64,000 nucleotides of DNA from Methylobacterium mesophilicum SR1.6/6 (GCF_000364445.2 NZ_CP043538.1:412501-476500), one strand, 5' to 3'; positions 18,451-27,938 are shown, counted from the first letter of the stretch. A program made the numbers and translations. The notes: generated by a model not told the origin, from the sequence alone.

Positions 18451-19179
18451 TCACGCCGCATCGCCGCGGCTGCCCTCCCCCGGAAGCAGGTCGGGCAGGC
18501 GGGCCGCGACGGTCGCGCGGATCGCGGCCTCGACCGAATCGGGATCGCGGGCCGCGTCGATCACCGCGCAGCGCGCCGGCTCGGCCCGGGCGATCGCCAG
18601 GAATGCCTCCCGCAGCCGCACGTGGAAGTCGAGGGCTTCGGCCTCGAACCGGTCGGCCCCTTCCCCGGTCCCATTCCCGCCCCCCTGCCCCGCTCCCCGG
18701 GCGGCCGCGCGGGCGAGGCCGGCCTCGGGGGCCAGGTCGAGGATCAGGGTCAGGACCGGCCGGGTCGGGCAGACGACGACCCGCTCCAGGGCGGCGATGA
18801 GGCCGGGCTCCAGGCCCCCCGCGGCGCCCTGGTAGGCCCGGGTCGAGTCGATGAACCGGTCGCACAGCACGGTCTCGCCCCGCTCGAGCGCCGGGCGGAT
18901 CAGCCGGTCGAGATGGTCGATCCGGGCGGCGCTGAACAGCAGGGCCTCCGCGAAGGGGCCGTAGGGCTTGGCGACGCCGTCGAGCAGCGCCGCGCGGATC
19001 TCCTCGGCCCGGGGCGAGCCGCCGGGCTCCCGGGTCACGCACACGCCCCGGCCGGACCGGGCGCGCAGGGTCGCGGCGAGGCGGGCGACCTGGGTCGACT
19101 TGCCGGCCCCCTCCCCGCCCTCGAAGGTGATGAAGGCGCCCCGCGCCTCCGCGGGATCCTCGAACCGCGGCACGATCAC
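18451..19179 (-). CDS. tmk: Thymidylate kinase
   Basis: dTMP kinase making dTDP from dTMP. About 242 residues with the P-loop FEGGEGAGKSTQ, the DRX motif CDRFIDSTRAYQG and the TREPGG segment. The LID region is long and Gly-rich (GAGQGGGNGTGEG). Start: a GTG at 19179, 10 bases after the dac stop; a second GTG at 19173 is also possible. The longer frame upstream reads through dac and is a shadow. Co-transcribed with dac and holB. Confidence 0.93.
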   Translation of the reverse strand: MIVPRFEDPAEARGAFITFEGGEGAGKSTQVARLAATLRARSGRGVCVTREPGGSPRAEEIRAALLDGVAKPYGPFAEALLFSAARIDHLDRLIRPALERGETVLCDRFIDSTRAYQGAAGGLEPGLIAALERVVVCPTRPVLTLILDLAPEAGLARAAARGAGQGGGNGTGEGADRFEAEALDFHVRLREAFLAIARAEPARCAVIDAARDPDSVEAAIRATVAARLPDLLPGEGSRGDAA

Positions 19180-19189
19180 GCGCGCGGGG

Positions 19190-20434
19190 TCACGACGGGT
19201 TGGCGGCCCCGGCCCCGCCCCTGTCGCCGGCCTTGTCGCCGCTCCTGTCGCCCCCCTTGCCCGCCCGGTCCAGGGCCTTGCGGACGAGCCCGGTGCCGAA
19301 TTCCAGCGCCGCGTCCATGGCCCGCTGCGGCAGCGTGCCGGGCTCCACGGCCGCGCCGGCATAGAGCGGCTGGTCGAGCGCCACCGCGTCGCCCCGCTGG
19401 ATCCGCAGGGCGCCGACCCGCTGCCCCTCCTCCACCGGCGCGACGAGCGGCCCGGTATAGATCACCTTGGCGCTGACCCGGTCGCTGGAGCCGCGCGGCA
19501 GCAGCACCCGCACGGGCTTCTTCGCCACCAGGGGTACCGAGCCGGACTGGCCGCCGAACACCGAGGCCTCCGCGACCGTCTCGCCCGGCGCGAAGACCTG
19601 CCGGGGCTCGAAGGCCCGGAACCCCCACTCCATCAGCTTGCGCGACTCGGAGGCGCGGTCCCGGGCGGTCTTGAGCCCCGAGACCACCAGCACGAGCCGC
19701 TGGCCGTTCTGCACCGCCGAGCCGGTGAGCGCGTAGCCGGATTCCTCCAGGTAGCCGGTCTTCAGCCCGTCCGCGCCGATGTCGAGGGCGAGCAGCGGGT
19801 TGCGGTTCTGCTGGCGGATCTTGTTCCAGGTGAACTCCTTCTCGGCGAAGATCTTGTAGTAGTCCGGATAGGTGTCGATGATGTGCAGCGCGAGCTTCGC
19901 CATGTCCCGGGCCGTGACCTTCTGGTCGGGCGCCGAGTAGCCGGTGGCGTTGCGGAAGGTCGAGTTCGTCAGCCCGATCTCCTTGGCGCGCTGGTTCATC
20001 AGCCCGGCGAAGGCCTCCTCGGACCCGGCCATGTTCTCCGCGATGGTGATGGCCGCGTCGTTGCCCGACTGCACGATCAGGCCGCGGAGCAGGTCCGACA
20101 TCTTGATGCGGCTGTTGACCTGCGCGAACATCGACGAGCCGCCGCCGCCCGCCCCGCCGCGCTTCCATGCGTCCTCGGTGACGGTGAATTCCGTGTCCAT
20201 CGACAGGCGGCCGGATTTCAGCGCCTCGAACACGATGTCGGTGGTCATCAGCTTGGCCATGCTGGCCGGCGAGAACCGCTCGTCGGCGGCCTTCTCGAAC
20301 AGGACCGAGCCGGAATCGGCGTCGATCAGGATCGCGTGGGGGGCGGCGGTCTGGAAGCCCTGCGCGGCAACGCCGGCGAGGCCCGCCCCGAGCGCGCAGG
20401 CGGCCGCGAGAAGGGTGAGAAAGGTCCTGCGCAT
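19190..20434 (-). CDS. D-alanyl-D-alanine carboxypeptidase (penicillin-binding protein)
   Basis: A 414-residue DacA/DacC-type enzyme that trims the pentapeptide of peptidoglycan in the periplasm. It has a signal peptide (MRRTFLTLLAAACALGAGLAGVAA) and all three catalytic motifs: SMAK (Ser58/Lys61), SGN (VQSGNDAA) and KTG (LKTGYLEES). A C-terminal PBP5-like domain ends with a Gly/Arg/Asp-rich tail. ATG at 20434 is used (a GTG lies one codon upstream). First gene of the dac-tmk-holB run. Confidence 0.95.
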   Translation of the reverse strand: MRRTFLTLLAAACALGAGLAGVAAQGFQTAAPHAILIDADSGSVLFEKAADERFSPASMAKLMTTDIVFEALKSGRLSMDTEFTVTEDAWKRGGAGGGGSSMFAQVNSRIKMSDLLRGLIVQSGNDAAITIAENMAGSEEAFAGLMNQRAKEIGLTNSTFRNATGYSAPDQKVTARDMAKLALHIIDTYPDYYKIFAEKEFTWNKIRQQNRNPLLALDIGADGLKTGYLEESGYALTGSAVQNGQRLVLVVSGLKTARDRASESRKLMEWGFRAFEPRQVFAPGETVAEASVFGGQSGSVPLVAKKPVRVLLPRGSSDRVSAKVIYTGPLVAPVEEGQRVGALRIQRGDAVALDQPLYAGAAVEPGTLPQRAMDAALEFGTGLVRKALDRAGKGGDRSGDKAGDRGGAGAANPS

Positions 20435-20586
20435 CACCGTCGCGTCCCGCGCCTGTCCACCGGCCGAGGAAACCCCGCCCGCATCCGGATAACAAGCGTG
20501 ACCATATTACGGTTTCGGCGCCGGATCGAATGCGAAATGCCGCATCGGCACCGGACGCCGTCCGCCCGGCCGGGCCGCGTCCGTCC

Positions 20587-21939
20587 TCAGTAGATCCCGG
20601 CCAGGCGGGCGTTCTTCGTCCCGGCGGGGCCCGCCGCGCGACCCGCCATCGCCGGCTTGGCGGCGCCGGCCTTGGGGGCCGCACCGGCCTTCCCGGGGGC
20701 GCCCGCCTGGGCGAGCGTGCCGGCCCTGGGCGGGGCTCCGCCGACGGGCGCGGCCGCCTTGGACGGGACCGCGGCGAGGCGCGCCAGGGCGAGCTTGGCG
20801 GAGGCGGGCATCGCCGCGGCGGGCGCCTTGGCGAGTTGCGTCGCGCCGGGCACGGGATGCCCGGTCCCGACCGCCTTCGGGGCGGTTCTGGCGGCCGCAG
20901 GCATGGCCTCATGCCCGGCCCTATTCCCGGCCGCATGACCGGACGGCGGGGCGGCCTGGGCCAGAGCCGGGTTGAGACCCGCAACCTTCACACCCGCGGC
21001 CGGCACGCCCGCACCCCTGGAGCCCGCCTCCCGGGCCGCGGCGACCTGCACGGGCGCCGGGCGGAAGTCCCGCACCGGCGGGGCCGTGGGCTGCACCGCC
21101 GCCGGGACCGACACGGCGGCCGCGGCGAGCACGATCGGTGCGCGCACCGGCGCCCGCTCGGGCCGGGCGGCCGGAGTCGCGGCGGGCTCCTCACGCTCTT
21201 GGACACGCTCTTGAGCGGGCTTGAAGGCGAGGGGCTCGGGGGCCGAGCGTGCGTAGCGCTCGGGCTCCTCCGACGGGCCGAGATCGGCCACCATCACGGC
21301 GGAGCGCCCGGCCGGGCGCCCGTCGGTGCGCAGGCTGGCCAAGAGCTTGCGGTCGTCGCTGCCGGCGACCGAGGCCTTGCCGACATACTCGACCCGCACC
21401 CGCGCGGTGCCCTTGCGGTGGAAGCCCAGGGCATCGGCCGCCTCCTCCGAGACGTCCATGACCCGGCCCGCGTGGTAGGGGCCGCGGTCGTTGACGCGGA
21501 CCACCATCGAGTAGCCGTTGTCGAGGTTGGTCACCCGGGCGTAGCTCGGCAGCGGCAGGGTCGGGTGGGCGGCCGCGATCGAGTGGCGGTCGAACACCTC
21601 GCCGTTGGCGGTCATGCGGCCGTGGAAGGCCGATCCGTACCAGGAGGCGAGGCCCTCGCGCACGTAGCCGTTCGGGTTCTCCTTCGGCACGTAGGTCTGG
21701 CCGGCCACCACGTAGGGTTTGCCGGTGTAGCGGCGTCCGCCGCCCTTCGGGATCATGTCGCCCTCGTTGTAGAGGCGCGGGCTCGCCTTGACGCCGTATT
21801 TCGGATCGACGCCGTTGCCGGCCGCCGCGAGCTTCTGCTGGGGAGAGGTGGCGCAGTTGGCGGTGGCCAGGGCCACGCCCGAGACGGCCATGAGCCGCAG
21901 GGCGAGGCGCGCCGGCCGGGGAAGCGTCGTGCGCACCAT
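20587..21939 (-). CDS. rlpA: RlpA-family septal ring lytic transglycosylase-like lipoprotein
   Basis: A 450-residue protein with a lipoprotein-like signal (LMAVSGVALATANCATS, Cys lipobox). The RlpA double-psi beta-barrel is NGYVREGLASWYGSAFHGRMTANGEVFD... YARVTNLDNGYSMVVRVNDRGPY... The catalytic-type Asp in NDRGPY is present. The C-terminal half is a long Ala/Pro/Gly-rich low-complexity tail, and no SPOR domain is evident, unlike E. coli RlpA. It probably works on peptidoglycan at division sites, close to dac. Confidence 0.88.
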   Translation of the reverse strand: MVRTTLPRPARLALRLMAVSGVALATANCATSPQQKLAAAGNGVDPKYGVKASPRLYNEGDMIPKGGGRRYTGKPYVVAGQTYVPKENPNGYVREGLASWYGSAFHGRMTANGEVFDRHSIAAAHPTLPLPSYARVTNLDNGYSMVVRVNDRGPYHAGRVMDVSEEAADALGFHRKGTARVRVEYVGKASVAGSDDRKLLASLRTDGRPAGRSAVMVADLGPSEEPERYARSAPEPLAFKPAQERVQEREEPAATPAARPERAPVRAPIVLAAAAVSVPAAVQPTAPPVRDFRPAPVQVAAAREAGSRGAGVPAAGVKVAGLNPALAQAAPPSGHAAGNRAGHEAMPAAARTAPKAVGTGHPVPGATQLAKAPAAAMPASAKLALARLAAVPSKAAAPVGGAPPRAGTLAQAGAPGKAGAAPKAGAAKPAMAGRAAGPAGTKNARLAGIY

Positions 21940-22284
21940 CGTGGGGGGTCACCAAACTCTACGCGTGGCCGGGGCCCGAACCGGACCGGAGGCGGCCGCG
22001 CCAAGGGGCCGCAACCGGGTCCACCCAGAATTGTAGCGGTCGCGTAAAGGAAGCCTGAACAAAGCCGGCCATCGGGGTTCAGAAACCCGGCCACGGCGGT
22101 GCCGGCAGCGCGTGTCCTGCAGGAGAGCACGGACACAGTCGGTGAGATGAACCAGAAGTTCGAAATCGCGGGGGCGTGCGGGTTCCCGCGCCGCGCCGGC
22201 GACGCCGCTCACGCAACGGCCCGGCACACCGGCCCTGGCGAAGCGCGGCGCCCCCTCGTCCAGGAGGAGAGGAGGACGCGCGCG

Positions 22285-22623
22285 TCAGCGGCCTTGCGCG
22301 TCGGTCAGCTGGGCGATGGACCGGGCGCCCCGCTGCTTGAACAGCAGGTCGAGGCCCTCCAGCATCAGGGCGTGCATCTTGGTCCGCTCGGCGTAGGCGA
22401 GGTCGCGGAGCTGGTCGTAGACCGGCGGCTCCAGGTAGACCGACATCTGGCGGGCGCGCTGCTTGAGCGTGGCGGCGGGCTTCGGCGCCGGGGGGGCGAG
22501 GGCCAGCGACACGATCTCGGCGCCCTGCGGCCGGGCCGCGGCCCCCTTCGCGGACAGAGCCTTGGCGGGCGGGTTCGCCGAGGCCACGATCGCCGCGAGG
22601 CTGAGCTTAGGCGGCTTGGACAT
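22285..22623 (-). CDS. Ribbon-helix-helix-like partner of ParA
   Basis: A 112-residue protein with a disordered Ala/Pro/Lys-rich N-terminus. Its C-terminal domain (RQMSVYLEPPVYDQLRDLAYAERTKMHALMLEGLDLLFKQRG) looks like a ribbon-helix-helix DNA-binding fold. Its start overlaps the end of the ParA-like gene by 17 bases. By analogy with small partition partners it may bind DNA and ParA. This is inferred from fold pattern and position. Confidence 0.7.
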   Translation of the reverse strand: MSKPPKLSLAAIVASANPPAKALSAKGAAARPQGAEIVSLALAPPAPKPAATLKQRARQMSVYLEPPVYDQLRDLAYAERTKMHALMLEGLDLLFKQRGARSIAQLTDAQGR

Positions 22624-23254
22624 GCTGGCCCGTCCTCAGGGACTGCGTGCGGCGCTCGATCCACGACCACAGGCGGCGGACCTCCCCGGCAGCCTGGCCC
22701 TTGGGGTTGAACTCGGTGACGCCCTGTCCCAGGCCGATCGCGTCTTGATGGTCGGTGCGCGACACGATGTTCACGTCCGGCAGGATTCCGAGCACCGCCA
22801 GGCCGTCCGCGGCGTCGCGGACGCGGTAGGAGCGCGGCGGGGTCTGGTTCAGCACGAAGGCGAACTTCTTCTCCAGCCGGTAGACCGCCGCCAGCGTCGG
22901 CTTGAAGGCCCGCAGGTCCGCGGGTGTCGGCCGGCACGGGATGATGCACAGGTCCGCCGCGCGGATCGCCGACAGCGTGCCGGTGGAATCGACACCCGGC
23001 GTGTCGATGAAGACGAAGTCGTAGGCGGAGTCGCGCAGGCGCTCCATCACGGCGTCGATCTGGGTGGCGTCGATCTGAGCCACCTCCGGACCGTCGGCGG
23101 TGCGGTGGTCGAGCCAGTCGGAGATGGTGGCCTGGCGGTCCATCTCCAGGATGCAGACCGTGTGGCCCGCCTCCCGGGCGGCCACCGCCAGGGAGATGCA
23201 CAGCGTGCTCTTGCCGCTGCCGCCCTTCTGCGTGACGAAGGTGATCGCTTTCAT
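22607..23254 (-). CDS. ParA-family (MinD/Soj-type) ATPase
   Basis: A 215-residue ATPase with the deviant Walker A KGGSGKST (residues 10-17, signature Lys present), a switch I CILEMDRQATISDWL and Walker B FVFIDTPGVDS. Start ATG at 23254 follows GGAGGA. It has no ParB next to it but a ribbon-helix-helix partner instead, so it is an orphan chromosomal ParA, possibly placing a protein cluster rather than DNA. It is divergent from a PAS gene. Confidence 0.9.
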   Translation of the reverse strand: MKAITFVTQKGGSGKSTLCISLAVAAREAGHTVCILEMDRQATISDWLDHRTADGPEVAQIDATQIDAVMERLRDSAYDFVFIDTPGVDSTGTLSAIRAADLCIIPCRPTPADLRAFKPTLAAVYRLEKKFAFVLNQTPPRSYRVRDAADGLAVLGILPDVNIVSRTDHQDAIGLGQGVTEFNPKGQAAGEVRRLWSWIERRTQSLRTGQHVQAA

Positions 23255-23409
23255 CCTGGGCGTCCTCCAGAAGGCCCCGCGCGTCCCGTACCAGGCGCCA
23301 GCCGGCTCCGGCCGGCGCGCCGAGCGGGTCAACCTCAGGTGTCGAGATTCGCGGCCTGCCGCGATCCTGTGACCCAAGGATGCCCCGACGCACGGTGGGG
23401 CCATCATGG

Positions 23410-23424
23410 TTAACGACCCGTTAA
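23410..23424. promoter_or_regulatory. TTAACG-ACC-CGTTAA inverted repeat and further GTTAA motifs
   Basis: A perfect 6-bp inverted repeat with a 3-base spacer sits in the 320-base divergent region between the ParA gene and the PAS gene. Two more GTTAA(C/G) copies occur near 23490 and 23514. This AT-richer stretch stands out from its surroundings and may be a regulator-binding region. Confidence 0.35.
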
Positions 23425-23572
23425 GATCGCCACTCGCGCCGGCGACACGGATTCGGGTGGAAAGCTGGGCAGGTATCTAAACTTCAGGTTAAGATTTTCG
23501 GCACAGAATGGGTTAACAGCCTTTCCAGCGCCGTTCGAATACCGTAGCGTAGACAGGGCTGGCCTGAGGAGC

Positions 23573-24190
23573 GTGTCGGAGGTGAATACCTCAAGTTTAA
23601 AGACAATGGATGTCCCGGCGAGGAATGGCATGGCCGAAGCCCCGATCCCGCAATCCGTCCTGGACGCCTCCGGCGTGGTCGGAACGTGGGTCCACGATAT
23701 CTGGGCCGGACAGCTGGCGCTCTCGGCCTCCCTGGCGGGTCTGCTCGGCCTCGACCCGGAGAAGGCCGCGGCCGGCGTGCCTCTCGAAGCCTTCCTCGAC
23801 CGCACCCATCCCGAGGATCGCATCCGCATCGAGAGCTACCTGCACGCGGTGGCCGAGACCGGCGGCCCCATGGAGGCGGAATTCCGGACCCGCGACACCC
23901 GGACTGGCATCCGCACCCTGCTGCTGCGCGGCCGGATCGAGCGCGACCCCGCCGGCGGGGCGACCCGGGGCCGGGGCATCGCCATCGACCGGACGGAGGA
24001 GCAGGCGGCCAACCTCGTGCAGAGCGAGCGCGTCGTGAACCGGATGGCGGAGCACATCATCGCCCTGCGCGACCTCGCCCGCGCCCTCAACCGGCCGGCG
24101 CTCACGGACCGGATCGAGCACCTGATGATCGAGATCGGCTTCGAACTCGCCCGCTTCCTGCCCGAGCCCGAGGACGAGCCGCGCCACTGA
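23573..24190 (+). CDS. PAS-domain protein
   Basis: A ~205-residue protein with one PAS fold (VVGTWVHDIWAGQLALSASLAGLLGL... THPEDRIRIESYLHAVAETGGPMEAEFR... RGRGIAIDRTEEQA) and a C-terminal helical segment. It has no histidine kinase or output domain, so it may be a sensory adaptor. GTG at 23573 follows GAGGAG closely; the ATG at 23606 is an alternative. Its promoter region is shared with the divergent ParA gene. Confidence 0.75.
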   Translation: MSEVNTSSLKTMDVPARNGMAEAPIPQSVLDASGVVGTWVHDIWAGQLALSASLAGLLGLDPEKAAAGVPLEAFLDRTHPEDRIRIESYLHAVAETGGPMEAEFRTRDTRTGIRTLLLRGRIERDPAGGATRGRGIAIDRTEEQAANLVQSERVVNRMAEHIIALRDLARALNRPALTDRIEHLMIEIGFELARFLPEPEDEPRH

Positions 24191-24301
24191 GCCCCCGGAC
24201 GCGCCCCTGACGGCGCCGCGCGCCCTCGATTGATCGCGCCCGGCCCGGCAAGCTACTGTCCCGGCAAAGACTTGCGGAAAGACTTTGCCGGGAGGACGGG
24301 A

Positions 24302-25938
24302 ATGGCCCGCGACACGATCTACGACCGCGACCTCGACCGCGTGCCGGCCAACCACCAGCCGCTGACGCCCCTGCTCTACCTCGACCGGGCGGCGCGGGTC
24401 TTTCCCGACCACGTGGCGGTGATCCACGGCGCCCTGCGGCGGCCCTACCGGGACCTCTACGCCCGGGCCCGCCGCCTCGCCTCGGCGCTGGTCGGACGCG
24501 GGATCGGCCGCGGCGACACCGTGGCGGCCCTGCTCGCCAACACGCCCGAGATGATCGAGTGCCACTACGGCGTGCCGATGACCGGCGCGGTGCTCAACAC
24601 CCTCAACACCCGCCTCGACGCCGAGGCGATCCGCTTCTGCCTGGAGCACGGCGAGGCCAAGGTGCTGATCACCGACCGGGAATTCGCCCGGACGGCCGCC
24701 GCGGCCCTCGAGGGCCTCGCGGCGAAACCCTTCGTGATCGACGTCGACGATCCGGAATACGACGGCCCCGGCGCCCGCCTGGGCGAGACCGACTACGAGG
24801 CCTTCCTGGCCGGCGGCGACCCGGAGCACGACTGGCAGCTGCCCGGCGACGAGTGGGACGCGATCACGCTGAACTACACGTCCGGCACCACGGGCGACCC
24901 GAAGGGCGTGGTCTACCACCACCGCGGCGCGGCGCTGCTCGCGCTCGGAAACGTCATCACGGGCGGGCTCGGCCAGCACCCGGTCTATCTCTGGACCCTG
25001 CCGATGTTCCACTGCAACGGCTGGTGCTTCCCCTGGACCCTGTCGGTCGTGGCCGGGACCCATGTCTGCCTGCGGCAGGTGCGGGCCGAGGCGATGTACC
25101 GGCTGATGGCCGAGCACGGGGTCACGCATCTCTGCGGCGCGCCGATCGTCATGCAGATGCTGATCAACGCTTCCGACGCCGAGCGCCGGGACCTGCGGAC
25201 GCGCGTCGCCTTCTTCACCGCCGCGGCCCCGCCCCCGAGGCGGTGCTCGCCGGCATGTCGGAGGCCGGATTCGACGTCACCCACCTGTACGGTCTGACCG
25301 AGAGCTACGGCCCGGCGGTGGTCAACGCCTGGCACGCCGACTGGGACGCGCTCGCGGCGGACCAGCGGGCGGCCAGGAAGGCGCGCCAGGGCGTGCGCTA
25401 CCCGGTGCTGGAGGCCCTCGACGTGCGCGACCCGGAGACGCTGGAGCCGGTGCCCGCCGACGGGAGCACGATCGGCGAGGTGATGATGCGCGGCAACGTG
25501 GTGATGCGCGGCTACCTCAAGAACCCGGCGGCCACGGAGGCGGCCTTCAAGGGCGGCTGGTTCCGCACCGGCGACCTCGGGGTGAAGCACCCGGACGGCT
25601 ACGTCCAGCTCAAGGACCGCTCGAAGGACATCATCATCTCGGGGGGCGAGAACATCTCGTCGATCGAGGTCGAGGATGCCCTGTTCAAGCACCCGGCGGT
25701 GGCCGCCGCCGCGGTGGTGGCCAAGCCGGACCCGAAATGGGGCGAGACGCCCTGCGCCTTCGTGGAGCTGAAGCCCGGCACCTCGCCCAGCGCCGACGAG
25801 CTGATCCAGTGGTGCCGGGGGCGTCTCGCCTCCTACAAGCTCCCCCGCCACGTGGTCTTCGGCGAATTGCCGAAGACCTCGACCGGCAAGGTGCAGAAAT
25901 TCCTCCTGCGCGAGCGCGCCCGGCAGGATGAGGCCTGA
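24302..25938 (+). pseudogene. Acyl-CoA synthetase (AMP-forming), frameshifted
   Basis: A long fatty-acid-CoA ligase-like gene read in two frames. From ATG 24302 (GGGAGGACGGGA upstream) the first frame gives the N-terminal domain with the AMP motif [14 protein letters not shown] and the MFHCNGW segment. After FFTAAAPPP near 25235 it runs into unrelated residues. A second frame resumes exactly with [38 protein letters not shown] and KTSTGKVQK to the stop. A single missing base in the CCGCCCCCGAGG stretch (25229-25240) explains it. Either a sequencing error in a homopolymer or a true null allele. Full length would be about 545 residues. Confidence 0.85.
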
Positions 25939-25960
25939 GGACGAGGCGTAAGGCCTGCGG

Positions 25961-26134
25961 TCAGGCCTGCGGGGGATCCCGGCGGTCGGCCCGGACCGGG
26001 ATCCGCACGGCCCGGGCGGCACGCAGGTCGGCCGCGATCTGGGCGAAGAACGCCTGGAACGACACCAGGCTGAACAGGGCGATGGAGGCGACCAGGGCGG
26101 CGGAGACCAGGGTCTTGGCGGTTGCGGGATCCAC
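25961..26134 (-). CDS. Possible small membrane protein
   Basis: A 57-residue open frame from GTG 26134 with one hydrophobic helix (TLVSAALVASIALFSLVSFQAFFAQIAADL) and a basic tail. The amino-acid pattern is more protein-like than that of the overlapping shadows. No family is recognised, and the ribosome binding site is weak. Confidence 0.4.
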   Translation of the reverse strand: MDPATAKTLVSAALVASIALFSLVSFQAFFAQIAADLRAARAVRIPVRADRRDPPQA

Positions 26135-26425
26135 GGCTTGGAGTCCTTGGTTCGGTCCCGCCCGGGCTGTCCGGGCGGGGGCGCCGCATCGGGCGTCCGA
26201 TCTGCAAGGTGGGTGCTCCGCCGCGCCGACGCCAGCGTCGCCGTGGTCGCGCCAGGCATGCGCCTGGGTTCGGGCTCGGCCGGGATCGTGGTTGCCGGAT
26301 GCGCGAAGGCCGGGCGCGATATTCGGACCTGACGTGCGGGGCGGTGCAGCTTTCCCGGTTGGCCGAGCGTTGCGTTTCCCGCAATAAGCGCCCGCGCGGA
26401 GCAGGGCGCATCCGGGAGGGACGGC
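26135..26425. other. Intergenic region
   Basis: About 290 bases between the small membrane frame and the hydrolase gene. It should contain the hydrolase promoter. No RNA gene or clear repeat seen. Confidence 0.4.
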
Positions 26426-27724
26426 ATGGCCGGCAACGGCATCGCGAACGGCGCCCGGGTGGCGTTGCTCGCCGCTCAAGGGGTGATCCTGGGAATCACC
26501 TTGGCGGCAGGGGCGGCGCTGGCCCAGGGGACGGTCCCGGCCCAGATACCGGCCCAGATACCGGCCCAGGCGACCTCGCAGGCCCGGCCCGCCGCCCTGG
26601 GGGGACCTCAGGGCCCGTCGCAGGCGACGGTGCAGGCCACGGCGCAGGAGCCGGGCGAGCCGGTGACCCGGGCGGGCTACTTCTACATCGGCGGCCGCTA
26701 CGAGAAGCTCGGCGACAAGACCGTGATGGTCGGCCAGATGTTCGTGCAGTCCCGCACCCCGGCCCGGATCACGCAAGCCTACCCGGTGGTGATGGTCCAC
26801 GGCCTCGCCCAGACCGGCGTGAACTTCCTCGCCACCGCGGACGGCCGCCCGGGCTGGGTGCAGCGCTTCGTCGAGAGAGGCTACCAGGTCTACGTGGTCG
26901 ATCAGGTGGGACGCGGGCGCTCGGGCACCAACCCGGAGGTCTACGGACCCTACGACCGGCTGGGCACCCGCAGCCTGGAGCGGACCCACACGGCGCCCGA
27001 GGTCTACGACCTCTACCCGCAGGCCAAGCTCCACAATCGCTGGCCGGGCGGGGCCGGCGTGCAGGGCAATGCCGGGTTCGACCAGTTCTTCGCCAGCCAG
27101 GTCCCGTTCCTGGCCAACAGCCAGCAGACCGAGGAGCTGGTCGACCCCGCCCTGGTGGCGCTCCTCGAGAAGGTCGGGCCGGCGATCCTGCTCACCCACG
27201 GCCAGGCGGCCCTGTTCGGCTGGGCGGCCTCGGACGCCCGGCCCGACCTCGTGAAGGCGCATGTGGCGGTCGAGCCGAGCGGGCCGCCCTTCTTCGACGT
27301 TCAGTTCCGCGGCGGCAAGGACTTCTGGGAGAAGGCCGGGGACGGGCGCGCCCGCGCCTACGGGCTGACCCGCATGCCCCTGACCTTCGATCCGCCCGTC
27401 AAGGCGCCCGAGGACCTGATCGTGGCGCAGCAGGCCAAGGCGACGGCCGACGGGGCCGTGCGCTGCTGGCTGCAGGGCGAGCCGGCCCGGACCCTGCCGA
27501 ACCTCGCCAAGGTGCCGACCGTGGTGGTGACCGCGGAGGCCTCGTTCCACGCCACCTACGATGCCTGCACGGTCGCCTTCCTGGCCCAGGCCGGCGCCAA
27601 GCCCGACGTGATCCGGCTGGCCGACCGGGGCCTGAACGGCAACGGCCACATGATGATGCTGGAGACCAACAGCGATGCCTTGGCGGATCTGCTGGCCGGC
27701 TGGATCGCGGGCCGGGCGCGGTAG
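26426..27724 (+). CDS. Secreted alpha/beta-hydrolase-fold protein, nucleophile position changed
   Basis: A 432-residue protein with a signal sequence and a short repeated Ala-Gln-Ile-Pro linker (VPAQIPAQIPAQ). The fold is seen in PVVMVHGLAQTGVNF (oxyanion HG), YVVDQVGRGRSG and GNGHMMMLE (catalytic-type His). At the nucleophile elbow the sequence is ILLTHGQAALFGW, where family members usually have THSQGG, so Ser is replaced by Gly. It may be inactive or have another function. It lies alone upstream of the siderophore receptor. Confidence 0.82.
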   Translation: MAGNGIANGARVALLAAQGVILGITLAAGAALAQGTVPAQIPAQIPAQATSQARPAALGGPQGPSQATVQATAQEPGEPVTRAGYFYIGGRYEKLGDKTVMVGQMFVQSRTPARITQAYPVVMVHGLAQTGVNFLATADGRPGWVQRFVERGYQVYVVDQVGRGRSGTNPEVYGPYDRLGTRSLERTHTAPEVYDLYPQAKLHNRWPGGAGVQGNAGFDQFFASQVPFLANSQQTEELVDPALVALLEKVGPAILLTHGQAALFGWAASDARPDLVKAHVAVEPSGPPFFDVQFRGGKDFWEKAGDGRARAYGLTRMPLTFDPPVKAPEDLIVAQQAKATADGAVRCWLQGEPARTLPNLAKVPTVVVTAEASFHATYDACTVAFLAQAGAKPDVIRLADRGLNGNGHMMMLETNSDALADLLAGWIAGRAR

Positions 27725-27921
27725 GCCGGGCCGGTAGGCCGATCGCGCGCCGGTTCCGGACCGTCGCGTCCCCTGACACGTGCCTGACCTTTCGGGCTGC
27801 CGGCCTTCGCTACCGAGGCGTGTCGCCACGGCAACAGCCGTCGCCTGAAGCGCGAGGGCCGCTTGCGATGAAGCGTGGCTGCGCGTACTCCGGGTTGAAG
27901 AAAAATCAATCCCCCCAGCAG

Positions 27922-27938
27922 TTTAGCACAATTCTAAA
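27922..27938. promoter_or_regulatory. Irr/ICE-type iron box
   Basis: TTTAGCACAATTCTAAA matches the 17-base alphaproteobacterial iron control element (TTTAGAA-N3-TTCTAAA) at all but two positions and extends to a 19-base dyad with flanking G and C. It lies 77 bases before the start of the TonB-dependent receptor. Irr binding, linking the receptor to iron/haem status, is inferred. Confidence 0.65.

Noticed and set aside
22090..22200. Possible tRNA-like fold
   Set aside because: No complete cloverleaf could be built.
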